The notes: generated by a model not told the origin, from the letters alone. 64,000 nt of DNA from JAGLHV01 sp023143305 [NCBI: Clostridia bacterium] (GCA_030637025.1 DAOVVV010000010.1:1-64000), one strand, 5' to 3'. Shown: positions 1 through 9,288, counted from the first letter of the stretch. Translations and numbers: made by a program.

Positions 1-1
1 G

Positions 2-214
2 GGCCGGCCGGTAAAAGAAGGGTTATACCATTATAAATTCAGGGTATTATATAAAGACGATAAAGAGTGGGTAGAAAAAGGTAAAGTAAATGTACGCTTT
101 AGTGTGCCGGTACGAGGGGAAGTAGAGATGGAGATGAGAGGCAGAGAAGGAACGGTAGAAACAGAAATAGAAACAGAAGAAGAAATAGAGGAAAACAGTC
201 AGGATATTAAATAG
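2..214 (+). CDS. C-terminal fragment of a secreted or structural protein
   Basis: An open frame runs in from the left window edge and stops at a TAG ending at 214, so only the last 70 residues are visible. The start of the fragment (GRPVKEGLYHYKFRV) resembles the closing strands of a FlgD-like Ig or similar beta-sandwich domain. It is followed by a highly acidic tail rich in Glu and Thr. It may be related to the FlgD-like proteins further downstream (6854-7765 and 8412-9233). The function and full length cannot be judged because the start lies outside the window. Confidence 0.55.
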   Translation, partial: GRPVKEGLYHYKFRVLYKDDKEWVEKGKVNVRFSVPVRGEVEMEMRGREGTVETEIETEEEIEENSQDIK

Positions 215-603
215 GATAATGAACCTTTTGGCAGCAATAAGCTATGGGGTATCAATCAATGTCACTCCTCTGAAAGAAGGAGACTATTCCTGTAGATTTC
301 TGCTTTCCAGACTGTGTCACAATTGCTTTTTTCTGTCATCTTCGGGCTTGACCCGGAGATCCAGTAAAATATTATCGTCGGAAAATGGATTCCCGATAAA
401 AGATTTCGGGAATGACAAAGCCAAAAACGGCAATTATAACACAGTCTGTTCGCAGGAATGACGCGGTACCAGGAATGATGCAGCAAGCTGCGGGGAATTA
501 GACCCGAAAAGATATTGAATAAGGTGTTGAATACAACAAAAATAAAAAAAAACTATTTTGCGGAAATATTATTACTCGTATAAAAATAGAGGAGATATAT
601 AAA
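215..603. repeat. Intergenic region with a nested inverted-repeat element
   Basis: I see no credible gene here. Bases 301-326 and 431-461 form imperfect inverted arms around the motif CAGACTGTGT. Between them lie other repeat fragments, including a stretch reading TTCGGGCTTGACCCGGAGAT and a GGATTCCC...GGGAATGAC pair. The same outer arms recur at 7974-8117 around a different filling. Downstream, an AT-rich stretch leads to a GAGGAG ribosome binding site at 590-595. Confidence 0.6.
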
Positions 604-3600
604 ATGAATCTTTTTAAAAGATTAAAGGCCGGAATTTTTTTAATTATTTTTTTTATGTTTTTATCTGTGGGGTTTAGTTTTGCAGCGAGAAATAAAGATA
701 GAACAGAAGCTATAATTCAGTATAATTTAGCTTCTTTTACTTACCGGGGAGGGAATATAGATTTAGCTATCAGTGAATACCGGGAATTTGTGCATGCTTT
801 TCCCGAAGATATCAAAGCCGGCCAGGCTCAATTTATGATTGGAGAATGTTTTTTTCAGCAAGAGAAGTATCCTTTAGCAGCCAGAGAATTTAAAAAAACC
901 ATAGATAAATATTCCCGGGATAAAAATACATGTTTAAACGCCAGGTATCGTTTAGGGGAATGTAATTTTAATATGGGGAAACATTTAACTGCTCTGGATT
1001 ACTTTAATAAAGTAGCCCGCGGGAAAAATAAAAGTCTTAGAGCAGAAGCAATTTACGGCCGTGCCCTTTGCTATTTAGCAATGGAGGAAAATTATAAAAG
1101 TAAGGATGATCTATTAGAGTTGATTCAGTTTTATCCTGGATATCGAAAGGAAGCTAAGATTATAATTCCGATTAGTCTTATTTTATTACAAGACAATCAG
1201 GTAAAGGCGGCTATGGATTATTTGAGGGAAAACGAAGAAGATGTCGCTTGTATTTATTATAACGGCATCGTTCATCAAAAAGCAAAAGAAACAATGAATG
1301 CCCTGGGTTTTTTTAAAAAAGTAGTAGAAAAAGCACCTGATAGTAAGTGGGCGGAAAAAGCTGTTTATAGTAGTGGGGAATGTCTTTATCAAATCAGACA
1401 ATATGCTTTAGCTTATAAATCTTTTGAAAAAACATTTAAAGATTTTGTGGATAGCGATTTAAGGGTACATGCTTTATTTTATATGGCCTGTTGTAAATTG
1501 CAAATGGAATCATTTAACGAAGCAAGCCTAAAGTTTACCAGACTTATTGAGGGGTTTCCCGATGATTCATTAGTTCCGATAAGTAAATATTTTTTAGGAG
1601 AATTAGCTTTACAAAAAAGAGATTTTGCTGCGGCATTAACTAATTATTCTCAGGTATTAAAAGAACCGGAAATTTGCATGGATGCTGCGTTTAAAATAAT
1701 ATGGTGTTATATGTTGGAAGGACAATACGGAGAAGTAATTACCCGGTCGGAAAATTACTTACGGGAATATCAGTGGGGTAAATTAGTTGCTAAGGTAAAA
1801 TTAGTTAAAGGTATTGCTTATCAGAAAACGGATAAATTCCTGGAAGCTAATCAGACTTATCAGGAAGTAATTGATTATTTTCCGGAAACAATATTTTCAG
1901 AAATGGCGACTTATCTTTTAGCTACTTCTTATTATCAAAGTAAGGAATATGCGCAGATAGTCACTCATGTTTATCAGATTTTAAAAAATTCTCCCACCAG
2001 CCCGAGTAAATGGCAGGCAGAGGCATATTTTTGGGTAGCCGAAGCCTATTTTGAGCTTAAACAGTATAATCGTGCCGGTGTGGTTTACGATTTAGTAGTT
2101 AAAAATTATCCTTATCATCAACTTGTTCCCGAAGCACAGCATGCTATTGCCGCTTGTTATGCTAAAGAAGGTAAATATGAAGAGGCAAAAAGAGCTCAGC
2201 AGAAAGCAGGAGAACTTGCTGCCGAATTGAAAAAGAGGGATGTAAGTGCCCGGGCCAGTCTGGAAACGGCTAATATTCTTTTTAATCAGCGGGAATACGA
2301 AAAAGCAATTACTTATTATGATACTTTTGTATCAAAATATCCTGATAATGTTAATGTAAGCCAGGCCTTTTATCAACAGGGAGTGGCTTTGTACCGGTTG
2401 GAATTTTATGAAGAGGCGGTAGGAAAATGGAAAAAGATAGCCGGTAGATATCCGGAAAGTGAATTTGCTCCTAAAGCCTTATTTCAAATAGGAAAGACTT
2501 ATTTTGGAATGTGGAAATATAAAGAAGCAATACAAGCTTATCAGATTTTAGTAGATGCGTATACTTCTTCGGATTTGGTAAAAGAGAGTTTTTTACAGTT
2601 GGGACAGTGTTATTACAATGCAGGAAATATTAATGAGGCGGTTACGCTTTATAAGAATTTTATGAATTTGTTTCCTCAAGATGAAAAGATACCTTATGTT
2701 TTAGAACAATTACAAACTTGTTATTATCGGCAGGGTAAGAAAGGTAAAGAGTTAGGTAAATTACTTAAAGAATTTCCCAAAAGTAAATTTGCAGTGGATT
2801 CTTATTGGGAAATGGGGGCAGAGGCTTTTAATAAAAAGAAATACACGATAGCAAAAGAATATTTTAATAAAATTATTATTGATTTTCCGGAAACAGAAAC
2901 CGCTAAAAAAGCAATGTTTTATTTATGTGAAATAAGTTTTCTGGAAGAAAAATATGAAATTGCAATAAAATCTTATGAAAATTTTATTCAGAATTTTTCC
3001 GAAGACGATCTTTCTTTGCAAGTGAGGTTTCGTTTAGCAGTGTCGGCTTTTAAGGGTAAGAATTATCTTCAGGCAGCTACTTATTTTATGAATTTTCTGG
3101 AAAAGTATCCTCTGGATCCTCTTGCTAAAGATGCACGCTTAAATATTCCTCTGTGTTATAAAAAATCCCGTAGATTTAATGAGGCTATTGAGGGCTACAA
3201 AAGTTTTATCCAACATTATCCCGAGGATGCTTCCGTTGGTTTTTGTTATTTACAGGTGGGTGCTTTAAACGAAGAGTTAAGGAATTTTAAGCAGGCAATT
3301 GAATTTTATCAAAAAATACCGGAGCAGTTAAAAGAAAAATCCGAGGCAATATTTTATACGGGTAGATGTTACGAAGAATTACAGCTTGCCGAAAAAGTGA
3401 AAGAGACTTATAAGCAATTTCTTAAGTTTAGGCCGGCAGCTGATAAATTCCGTCTGGCCGGTTTAGCTACCCTGGGTGAAATTTATGAAAAAGGAGGCAA
3501 TAATAAAGCAGCTATTATCGTTTATCAGGATATTGTCCGGAATAGTCCGGATGCCGGTTGGAAAAGCACAGCAAGAGAAAAAATTAATTTATTGAAAGGA

Positions 3601-3612
3601 GGAAAGAAATAA
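604..3612 (+). CDS. Large secreted tetratricopeptide-repeat protein
   Basis: This 1002-residue protein has an N-terminal Sec signal or anchor (residues about 8-27, FLIIFFMFLSVGFSFA) and no lipobox. The rest is an almost unbroken array of TPR or Sel1-like helical repeats with the spacing Y/F-x-x-A...Y-P typical of YbgF, BamD and Tol-Pal-associated TPR proteins. A GAGGAG ribosome binding site precedes the ATG. The next gene (ExbB-like) begins on the base after this stop codon, so the two are almost certainly cotranscribed and translationally coupled. It is probably a periplasmic scaffold for the motor encoded by the following four genes. That role is inferred from context; TPR arrays do not define a substrate. 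Confidence 0.85.
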   Translation: MNLFKRLKAGIFLIIFFMFLSVGFSFAARNKDRTEAIIQYNLASFTYRGGNIDLAISEYREFVHAFPEDIKAGQAQFMIGECFFQQEKYPLAAREFKKTIDKYSRDKNTCLNARYRLGECNFNMGKHLTALDYFNKVARGKNKSLRAEAIYGRALCYLAMEENYKSKDDLLELIQFYPGYRKEAKIIIPISLILLQDNQVKAAMDYLRENEEDVACIYYNGIVHQKAKETMNALGFFKKVVEKAPDSKWAEKAVYSSGECLYQIRQYALAYKSFEKTFKDFVDSDLRVHALFYMACCKLQMESFNEASLKFTRLIEGFPDDSLVPISKYFLGELALQKRDFAAALTNYSQVLKEPEICMDAAFKIIWCYMLEGQYGEVITRSENYLREYQWGKLVAKVKLVKGIAYQKTDKFLEANQTYQEVIDYFPETIFSEMATYLLATSYYQSKEYAQIVTHVYQILKNSPTSPSKWQAEAYFWVAEAYFELKQYNRAGVVYDLVVKNYPYHQLVPEAQHAIAACYAKEGKYEEAKRAQQKAGELAAELKKRDVSARASLETANILFNQREYEKAITYYDTFVSKYPDNVNVSQAFYQQGVALYRLEFYEEAVGKWKKIAGRYPESEFAPKALFQIGKTYFGMWKYKEAIQAYQILVDAYTSSDLVKESFLQLGQCYYNAGNINEAVTLYKNFMNLFPQDEKIPYVLEQLQTCYYRQGKKGKELGKLLKEFPKSKFAVDSYWEMGAEAFNKKKYTIAKEYFNKIIIDFPETETAKKAMFYLCEISFLEEKYEIAIKSYENFIQNFSEDDLSLQVRFRLAVSAFKGKNYLQAATYFMNFLEKYPLDPLAKDARLNIPLCYKKSRRFNEAIEGYKSFIQHYPEDASVGFCYLQVGALNEELRNFKQAIEFYQKIPEQLKEKSEAIFYTGRCYEELQLAEKVKETYKQFLKFRPAADKFRLAGLATLGEIYEKGGNNKAAIIVYQDIVRNSPDAGWKSTAREKINLLKGGKK

Positions 3613-4299
3613 ATGGATTATAGTTTTTTTAATATTATAAAAATCAGTCCTGTAGTTATGAGTGTTCTTTTATTTTGTTCTATTTTGATGATTACTTATG
3701 CCCTGGAGAGGTTTTTTTATTTTTCCCGGGCAGGAAAATTTAAAGAAACTTATTGGGTTAGGGTGAAAACACTGGTAGAACAGAATAAATTAAATGAAGC
3801 AATTATAGCCTCCAGGGAAGAAAAAGGATTGGTTCCCCAGGTTATCAAAGTCTTACTGGAACAATCATCGCAGCTGAACCGCTTAGACCTTGAGGATACG
3901 GTGACTATTTACAAACAGAGAATCCGCGATCTTCTTTCCCGGAAATTAGGATTGTTTGGAACAATGAGTTTTATTTCTCCTCTTTTGGGATTGTTGGGAA
4001 CCGTATTAGGAATTATTCGTGCCTTTCATGATTTAGCTTTGTCCGGTTCAGGAGGTCCTACTATCGTAGCGGCAGGTATTTCCGAGGCATTGATTACCAC
4101 TGTAGCCGGGATAGTAGTAGCTATTCCTTCCGCTGTGGTTTATAATATTCTCACTTATAAAATACGTGGTAAAATGACTAAAATAGATACTTGTACCCAG
4201 GAATTATTGATTCTTCTTTTTAGAAAAAAGAGAACGGCTAAAAAAGCAGAAATGGCGGCAGCCCGTTCTATAACACATAAAGATGATAGAATTATCTAA
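3613..4299 (+). CDS. MotA/TolQ/ExbB-family proton channel subunit
   Basis: The 228-residue protein has an N-terminal membrane segment (about 10-30), a cytoplasmic loop and two further membrane segments. The family core is visible as GTMSFISPLLGLLGTVLGII followed by a conserved AGISEALITTVAGIVVAIP stretch. ExbB/TolQ proteins form a pentameric inner-membrane channel that uses proton flow to move an ExbD/TolR dimer. The start codon abuts the stop of the TPR gene, and two ExbD-like genes and a TonB-like gene follow, giving a complete energy-transducing unit. The sequence alone does not separate an ExbB from a TolQ or an AglR-like motor subunit. Confidence 0.93.
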   Translation: MDYSFFNIIKISPVVMSVLLFCSILMITYALERFFYFSRAGKFKETYWVRVKTLVEQNKLNEAIIASREEKGLVPQVIKVLLEQSSQLNRLDLEDTVTIYKQRIRDLLSRKLGLFGTMSFISPLLGLLGTVLGIIRAFHDLALSGSGGPTIVAAGISEALITTVAGIVVAIPSAVVYNILTYKIRGKMTKIDTCTQELLILLFRKKRTAKKAEMAAARSITHKDDRII

Positions 4300-4342
4300 A
4301 GACGGTTTTAAAAAACAAATTTAGCGGTCAGGAGAAATATAA

Positions 4343-4765
4343 ATGAGAAAAAGGTCTACGGAAAAAGGATTGTCAAGTGATATTGCGGATATAAATGTTA
4401 CTCCTATGTGTGATCTTTCTTTAACCCTTTTAATTATTTTGATGGTTATTTCCCCGATGATAATGCAGTCAATGATAAAAGTTATTTCTTCCCGGGCCGT
4501 AGCCAGTAAAATTGAGCAACTTAAGAAGGAAAAGCCACTCTTTGTTGATATCCGGGAAAAAGATATATATTTAAATAACAGGAAGGTTCCCTCTGAACTG
4601 TATTTCGCTGCTCATTTGTTAGCTGAGTTGTCCAGAAAAGCGGATAAAAAGGTAATGGTAACGGTTCACCCGGCTGTTTTACACGGTAAAGTAGTACATA
4701 TTTTAGATATTATAAAACAAAACGGTGCCAGAAGTATTTCTTTGTTAAAAAGACGGAAAAGATAA
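4343..4765 (+). CDS. ExbD/TolR-family protein (first copy)
   Basis: This 140-residue protein has a short cytoplasmic N-terminus, the family motif ADINVTPMCDLSLTLLIILM with the membrane-embedded Asp, one membrane helix and a periplasmic domain. It is one of two adjacent ExbD-like genes. In the family, the membrane Asp is protonated during rotation inside the ExbB pentamer. The second copy next door lacks Asp at this position, so this copy most likely carries the proton pathway. It lies in the same operon as the ExbB-like gene, 43 bases downstream. Confidence 0.92.
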   Translation: MRKRSTEKGLSSDIADINVTPMCDLSLTLLIILMVISPMIMQSMIKVISSRAVASKIEQLKKEKPLFVDIREKDIYLNNRKVPSELYFAAHLLAELSRKADKKVMVTVHPAVLHGKVVHILDIIKQNGARSISLLKRRKR

Positions 4766-4777
4766 TAGGAGAAAAAA

Positions 4778-5197
4778 ATGAAAGTTACAAGGTCGGAAGA
4801 GGTCCCTATTGGCGGGGTATATATTGCGCCAATAATAAATGTGGCTTTTGTTCTGGTAATTGTATTGATGATTGTTGCTCCTATTGTTAATATTCCCAGT
4901 ATCCCGGTAGATTTACCCGAGGCAATAACCAAAGAATCAAAAGAGCAAAATGTTACGGTTAGTTATTCAAAGGACGGTAGGTTAGCTATAGACTCCGAAG
5001 AGGTATCATGGGATGAATTAGTTCCCGGCGTAAGAAAAAGAATCGGTAAAAGAAGGAACGTGTATGTTATTGTAAGAGCGGATAAAGATATTCCTTTTGG
5101 TAAGGTAGAAAAAATATTTGATATTTTGGTTAAAAAAGTAAGGGCAAGAAGAGTAGCAGTAGCAACTAAACAAAAAATTAAAAAGTATAAAAAATAG
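4778..5197 (+). CDS. ExbD/TolR-family protein (second copy, membrane Asp replaced)
   Basis: The 139-residue protein has the ExbD layout: a short basic N-terminus, one membrane helix (about 16-37) and a periplasmic domain ending in a basic tail. In the position where the family has VTPMvD, this copy reads GGVYIAPIINVAFVLVIVLM, with Asn (N22) where the proton-carrying Asp is expected. It follows the first ExbD-like gene by 12 bases behind a GGAG ribosome binding site. A plausible reading is a heteromeric ExbD pair with one proton-active and one structural subunit. That is inference. Confidence 0.88.
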   Translation: MKVTRSEEVPIGGVYIAPIINVAFVLVIVLMIVAPIVNIPSIPVDLPEAITKESKEQNVTVSYSKDGRLAIDSEEVSWDELVPGVRKRIGKRRNVYVIVRADKDIPFGKVEKIFDILVKKVRARRVAVATKQKIKKYKK

Positions 5198-5221
5198 GTT
5201 CGTAATGAGGGGTAGTTTCCT

Positions 5222-6511
5222 ATGGTTATAACAATAAAACTAATAAATCCCCGGTTAACCGATGAAATAATTTGTTGGGTATTAGCGATACTGATGCATT
5301 CATTGCTGTTATTCTGGCAGGTAAGTCCTATAGGAGACCGGGAAATACGTAATCCTATAATAAGTATAGATTATATAAGCGAAGAAATAGGTCCTCCTTT
5401 ACCTGCTTATCGTGAGAAAAAAGGGCTTAGTTTAGCCGGTAAGATAAAAAGTTTTTTTAAGAAAGCAGAACCGCCGAAAAAAGAGGAAAGTGAACTGGCC
5501 GGTAAAATAGATACAAGTCTGAAGCCTATAAAAATTACCGAAAAAATTATTAAACCAAAAGGAAAACTGATAGCTAAAAACGGTTCAATATCTAACTTTA
5601 ATTTTAAAGGAAAATCTGCTCAACAAGAGCTGGCAATGACTGAGGACCAAATTGCTTTTGCTACAAAGCATGCTGAAGAAATTACTGAAAAACAAGCAAG
5701 GAAATTGGAATCCAGAAGTTATTCTGTAGCTTCCGGGGATCTTCCTTTCCAGGTAAGTAAAGCAGAAGGAATCTCACAAGGCGGAGGGGATATTGCCCTG
5801 ATTTCTACCGGTAAAACCAGTAAAAATATTGGAACGACCAAGAAAATGCTTGTTCCTAAAGTTAAATCGTCCAGGATGCAGGGAAAAACTTTCGGTACGG
5901 AAAAAATCGGAGGGGGATTTGGTACGGAAGGATTATCGTCGGACAGTATGGACAGCCGTTTTACCGGAGGAATTAGTGAAGGTGACCTATCCGGGGGAGA
6001 CGGAGTCGGGGGTACCGGGGCCCAAACAGGGGGTTCGGGAAGCTCGGGAGGCAAAGATGGTGGTGGAAAATACGGCGGAATTTTTAAAACCACCGGTGGA
6101 GGTACGGGAGGCGGTGGTTGGTCATCAATTAAAGAAGAAATTGAGGCAGAAGAGGTACGTTCTAAAAAGCAGAGTGAAGAGAAAGTAATTCGGCGGACAG
6201 CAGCTAAAAAACGGACTTTATTTGAAATAGTCGGTCCCTTAGCCAATCGGGAAATACTTGATAAAGTTGTTCCCAAATATCCGGAATGGGCTAAAAGGCA
6301 GGGTGTAGATGCGGCGGTTAGCCTGCATTTTGTGGTGCTTTCCAATGGTAAAGTAAAAAAGAATATTTATGTTCAGCGAACTTCCGGTTATTCCAGGCTG
6401 GACCAATTGGTTACCAATGCTTTGAGTCAATGGGTATTTGTTGCCCTGGAGAAGAAGTTTTACGGTAAAGAACAGTGGGGAGTTATAACTTTCTATTTTA
6501 ATCTTAAATAA
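5222..6511 (+). CDS. TonB-like energy transducer with glycine-rich linker
   Basis: The 429-residue protein has an N-terminal membrane anchor (about residues 17-33), a Lys/Pro-rich stretch and a long Gly/Ser-rich linker (about 225-300). Its C-terminal domain (about 340-429) has the TonB C-terminal pattern, with P-K-Y-P-E-W-A and a G-x-V-x2-x-x-V-x-R-S/T-S-G-like core. TonB proteins link an inner-membrane ExbB/ExbD motor to outer-membrane partners. The linker is Gly-rich rather than Pro-rich, which resembles AgmX/GltJ-type and other atypical transducers. It ends the operon that starts with the TPR gene. No TonB-dependent receptor is visible in the window, so the outer-membrane partner is unknown. 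Confidence 0.85.
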   Translation: MVITIKLINPRLTDEIICWVLAILMHSLLLFWQVSPIGDREIRNPIISIDYISEEIGPPLPAYREKKGLSLAGKIKSFFKKAEPPKKEESELAGKIDTSLKPIKITEKIIKPKGKLIAKNGSISNFNFKGKSAQQELAMTEDQIAFATKHAEEITEKQARKLESRSYSVASGDLPFQVSKAEGISQGGGDIALISTGKTSKNIGTTKKMLVPKVKSSRMQGKTFGTEKIGGGFGTEGLSSDSMDSRFTGGISEGDLSGGDGVGGTGAQTGGSGSSGGKDGGGKYGGIFKTTGGGTGGGGWSSIKEEIEAEEVRSKKQSEEKVIRRTAAKKRTLFEIVGPLANREILDKVVPKYPEWAKRQGVDAAVSLHFVVLSNGKVKKNIYVQRTSGYSRLDQLVTNALSQWVFVALEKKFYGKEQWGVITFYFNLK

Positions 6512-6853
6512 TTTATTTAGTATGTAGTATTTATTCTGTATTTTTATCTATGGACTATCGACTGTGGACTATGGACTGTCTTTATTTTTTGTTTTGAATT
6601 TTGGATTTTGAATTTAGAATTTGTTTAGGATTTCGGATTTAGTATTTAGAATTTATTTTTTGTTTGTTGTCTATGGACTATCGACTGTGGACTATGGACT
6701 GTCTTTATTTTTTTAGTATTTCGAATTTAGTATTTATTTTAGATTTTTGTAAAATACAATATTCTGTCATTCCGCACTCGATGCGGAATCTATAATGTTT
6801 TTAAATATCAATAGATTCCTGCTTCCGCAGGAATGACAAACCGGAGGATATAA
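6512..6853. repeat. Intergenic region with three repeat types
   Basis: No gene is seen. Two near-identical copies of a TATGGACTATCGACTGTGG-type tract lie at 6548-6585 and 6671-6708, separated by low-complexity AT sequence. A composite palindromic element at 6766-6837 has one hairpin reading ATTCCGCACTCGATGCGGAAT and a second reading GATTCCTGC...GCAGGAATGAC. Its leading flank (6741-6765) and spacer match a second copy at about 49988-50085. A CGGAGG ribosome binding site for the next gene follows directly. Confidence 0.75.
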
Positions 6854-7765
6854 ATGATAAAAAGTAAGTTTTTGGGAATGGTAGTTGTTGTCTTTATAAT
6901 TTTAAATTTATCTGTTTTGTTAGCTCAGGATTCTAATGAAAAAGCTTCAGATAGTGAAATGTCCGATATTATTATTAAAGGAGAAGCTAAGGATAAGATA
7001 GAGATAAAAAAAGAACCGGCTAAAATTGATGTAAAAATAGAAGAATTATTAGATTCTTCAACTGAAAAAACAGAAGAATTATTACAGAATGATATTGTTG
7101 TTCCCAGCAAGAGTGATTTCGCTCAATTTAATCTTTTAACCGGTGACCAGGTATTCAGGCCGTATTTGCCCGATATTCTTACTCCCCCGTTGGTTTCTTT
7201 TTATCCTCGTTTATCACAAGGAAGAATAAAAGCATGGCGGCTTGTGGTGACTGATGAAGAAGGTAGTTTAGTCAGAATTATGAAAGGAAAGGGGCTTCCC
7301 CGGAAAGTTATTCTCTGGGACGGTAAAGATAAAAGCGGAAAGATGATAGAGGTAGATGTAATCTATTCTTTTAAGTTTATAACGGTTGATTTGGATAGCA
7401 GGGAACATACTACCCTGGGAAAATCTTTTCAGGTAGATTCTTTAATGTATGAAGAAAAAGGAAAACTGTTCATTAAAATTGCGAATAAGGCTTTATATAC
7501 CAAAAGAAAAGCAGTCTTTTCAAAAACAGGAAAACAACTATTGGATAAAACAATCGATGTATTACGTCAATATTCCCGGCATCCTTTTAGTATAGAAACA
7601 TTATACAAAGGGGGGAAACAAGAATATGAATTAGCCCATGAAAGAACGCAGGAATTAGTGGATTATATAACGGATGAAATGATTATAGTTTTAAAAGATA
7701 TGAGATTTAAAGTAAAAAAGGAAGAAGAAAAAAAGATAACTATTTTTACTGTTCATTTAAAATAA
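6854..7765 (+). CDS. Secreted protein with FlgD-like Ig and OmpA-like regions
   Basis: The 303-residue protein has a Sec signal (about residues 5-25, ending LLAQ). An acidic region is followed by a beta-sandwich resembling a FlgD-type Ig domain (about 110-200, with ILWDGKDKSGKMIEV). The C-terminal third (about 220-303) shows the alternating pattern of a degenerate OmpA-like domain, including LDKTIDVLRQYSRHPFSIET and ERTQELVDYI. It may bind peptidoglycan or the cell surface. Repeat-rich intergenic DNA lies on both sides, so it is probably its own transcription unit. The OmpA assignment is tentative because the usual NxxLSxxRA motif is not clear. Confidence 0.7.
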   Translation: MIKSKFLGMVVVVFIILNLSVLLAQDSNEKASDSEMSDIIIKGEAKDKIEIKKEPAKIDVKIEELLDSSTEKTEELLQNDIVVPSKSDFAQFNLLTGDQVFRPYLPDILTPPLVSFYPRLSQGRIKAWRLVVTDEEGSLVRIMKGKGLPRKVILWDGKDKSGKMIEVDVIYSFKFITVDLDSREHTTLGKSFQVDSLMYEEKGKLFIKIANKALYTKRKAVFSKTGKQLLDKTIDVLRQYSRHPFSIETLYKGGKQEYELAHERTQELVDYITDEMIIVLKDMRFKVKKEEEKKITIFTVHLK

Positions 7766-8411
7766 TTAATTTACTAAATCTCTTTCCCCTTTGTCCAAAT
7801 TTGTCAACCGTCGTTATTATCCCCCTTCATAATTTTATCTTTTAATCAATCCAACCAATCTAATTGCTGTTAAACTGCTACATCATTCCCGCGAACAAAC
7901 TATGTCACAATTCCCTTTTTAAAACAATTGTAGGGGCGACATTTATGACGCCCGTTGAAAGCGACAGGAATAGACTCCTGCTTTCCAGACTGTGTCATAA
8001 CTCATATTTTCATGTGGTAGCCGCAGGCTTTAGCCTGCGTTATCGTCGGAGCTTTTCCGCAGGCTAAAGCCTGCGACTACCAAAAAAGGGATTATGACAC
8101 AGTCTGTTCGCAGGAGTGACATTGATTTATTATTGTTGTCGTTCCCAATGTTGTTTCCCGCCTTTGAAAAAAGTGTAAACGATGTCCCCGGTTTAAAATG
8201 TAAACCATGTTTGTGTTGCACATTTGTTAGATACCCCACAGCAAGTTAATTTAAATTTTGCCATGTAAAAAATCTTATCTCTTTATGTGTGTTTTTTTCA
8301 TCCCCGGAAATTTATTATTTTTTTCTTGACAATATTTATCTGTTAAAGTATTATTTAAATTAAGTAAAGCGACATTAAAACGATAGGGTTTAAGAAAAAG
8401 CAGGTAATTAT
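7766..8411. repeat. 646-base intergenic region with nested palindromes and a promoter
   Basis: No credible gene is seen. A copy of the TAGGGGCGACATTTATGACG repeat lies at 7930-7955. A nested element occupies 7974-8117: its outer arms (ACTCCTGC...CAGACTGTGTCATAA and the reverse complement) share their core with the element at 301-461. The inner palindrome at 8017-8080 has 23-base arms built on GCAGGCTTTAGCCTGCG. The region ends in the promoter of the next gene. Confidence 0.75.
8326..8354 (+). promoter_or_regulatory. Sigma70-like promoter of the 8412 gene
   Basis: A perfect -35 box TTGACA (8326-8331) is followed after 17 bases by TATTAT (8349-8354). The start codon lies 57 bases past the -10 box. 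A very similar promoter precedes the paralogous gene at 9406. Confidence 0.75.
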
Positions 8412-9233
8412 ATGAGATTAAAACGATTTTTTCTTTTTTTGTTGATTTTTATCAGTTATATATTTATGTATTACCTTTTTTCTTCGGAAAGATTGTCACC
8501 TATAAAAGGTAAAGATACGGAATTTTTTACCCGGTCGGAATTTGTTCATCTCTTATGCAGGGTGAAAAAATTTGAATTATATTTGCCTGAGGAGTCCAAT
8601 CTTGTTTCATCCGGAGAAATTTATAAAGCAGAAATAAGTTTTTTAGCCACTAAAGGCATTTCTGTTTTTTTAAATACCGATGGAAAGGTTAATTTAACCA
8701 GAGGAGAATTGGCAGAGACTTTATACTCATTAGTTGATGTTGAGCTTAAAGAAATAAGCACGGCGAAAAAAATATCTTTTTTAGCTAAAAAAGATATTAT
8801 CGAAAAAGGAAAAATTAATAAGCCGGTTACTAAAAAAGAAATAATGGAGGCTCTTAACACTTCTTATTTAGCGGATATGACTGCTGAAACATATATTTCA
8901 CCAGATAGTTTTTCCAGCTCTAAAGTCATTAGTAATATAGGTACTTATCCTAATCCGGTCGATGTTAAAAGAGGTAATACGACTCTTACTTATAAACTTG
9001 ATCAAAATGTGCCGGTGAGTATTACTATTTATGATTTGATGGGCTACGAAATAAAACATTTTGAATTTAAACCGGGTGAGCAGGGTGGAAAGAAAGGGAC
9101 AAATGAAATTCTCTGGGATTGTACGGATGGTTGGGGACAACCGGTAATGAAGGGCGGATATATATGCCGAATTGTAGTTCATTCCTTTAAAGGGAAAAAA
9201 GTAGTGATAAGAAAAATAGGCGTTATTCCCTGA
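8412..9233 (+). CDS. Secreted protein: paralogous N-domain plus FlgD-like Ig domain
   Basis: The 273-residue protein has an N-terminal membrane or signal helix (FFLFLLIFISYIFMYYLF). A domain of about 130 residues follows (about 38-165) that is paralogous to the whole body of the next gene. Shared marks are LYK/IYKxE, LAxKGI, a TD turn, KKISFL/KFVFL and TAETYISP/ITETYIAP. The C-terminal 95 residues match a FlgD-like Ig or T9SS-type sorting-domain fold, with YPNPVDVKRGNTTLTYKL, VSITIYDLMGYEI and ILWDCTDGWGQPVMKGGYI. Such C-terminal domains are usual on secreted or surface-attached proteins of several diderm phyla. The shared N-terminal domain is not one I recognise. A strong promoter lies upstream. 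Confidence 0.8.
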   Translation: MRLKRFFLFLLIFISYIFMYYLFSSERLSPIKGKDTEFFTRSEFVHLLCRVKKFELYLPEESNLVSSGEIYKAEISFLATKGISVFLNTDGKVNLTRGELAETLYSLVDVELKEISTAKKISFLAKKDIIEKGKINKPVTKKEIMEALNTSYLADMTAETYISPDSFSSSKVISNIGTYPNPVDVKRGNTTLTYKLDQNVPVSITIYDLMGYEIKHFEFKPGEQGGKKGTNEILWDCTDGWGQPVMKGGYICRIVVHSFKGKKVVIRKIGVIP

Positions 9234-9288
9234 TAAATATTAATTATTGCTAAAGAAAATTACAGTAAAACTAAAATAAATAAAAATC

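Noticed and set aside
219-486. Short open frames on both strands
   Set aside because: They lie inside the nested repeat element and have no ribosome binding site or family pattern.
558-584. TTGCGG and TATAAA before the TPR gene as a promoter
   Set aside because: Spacing of 15 bases and poor boxes; too weak to claim.
5719-6345. 208-residue Pro-rich frame on the minus strand
   Set aside because: It is the mirror of the Gly-rich linker of the TonB-like gene and has no start signals.
7864-8239. Short open frames on both strands
   Set aside because: They follow palindromic repeats and translate repeat sequence.
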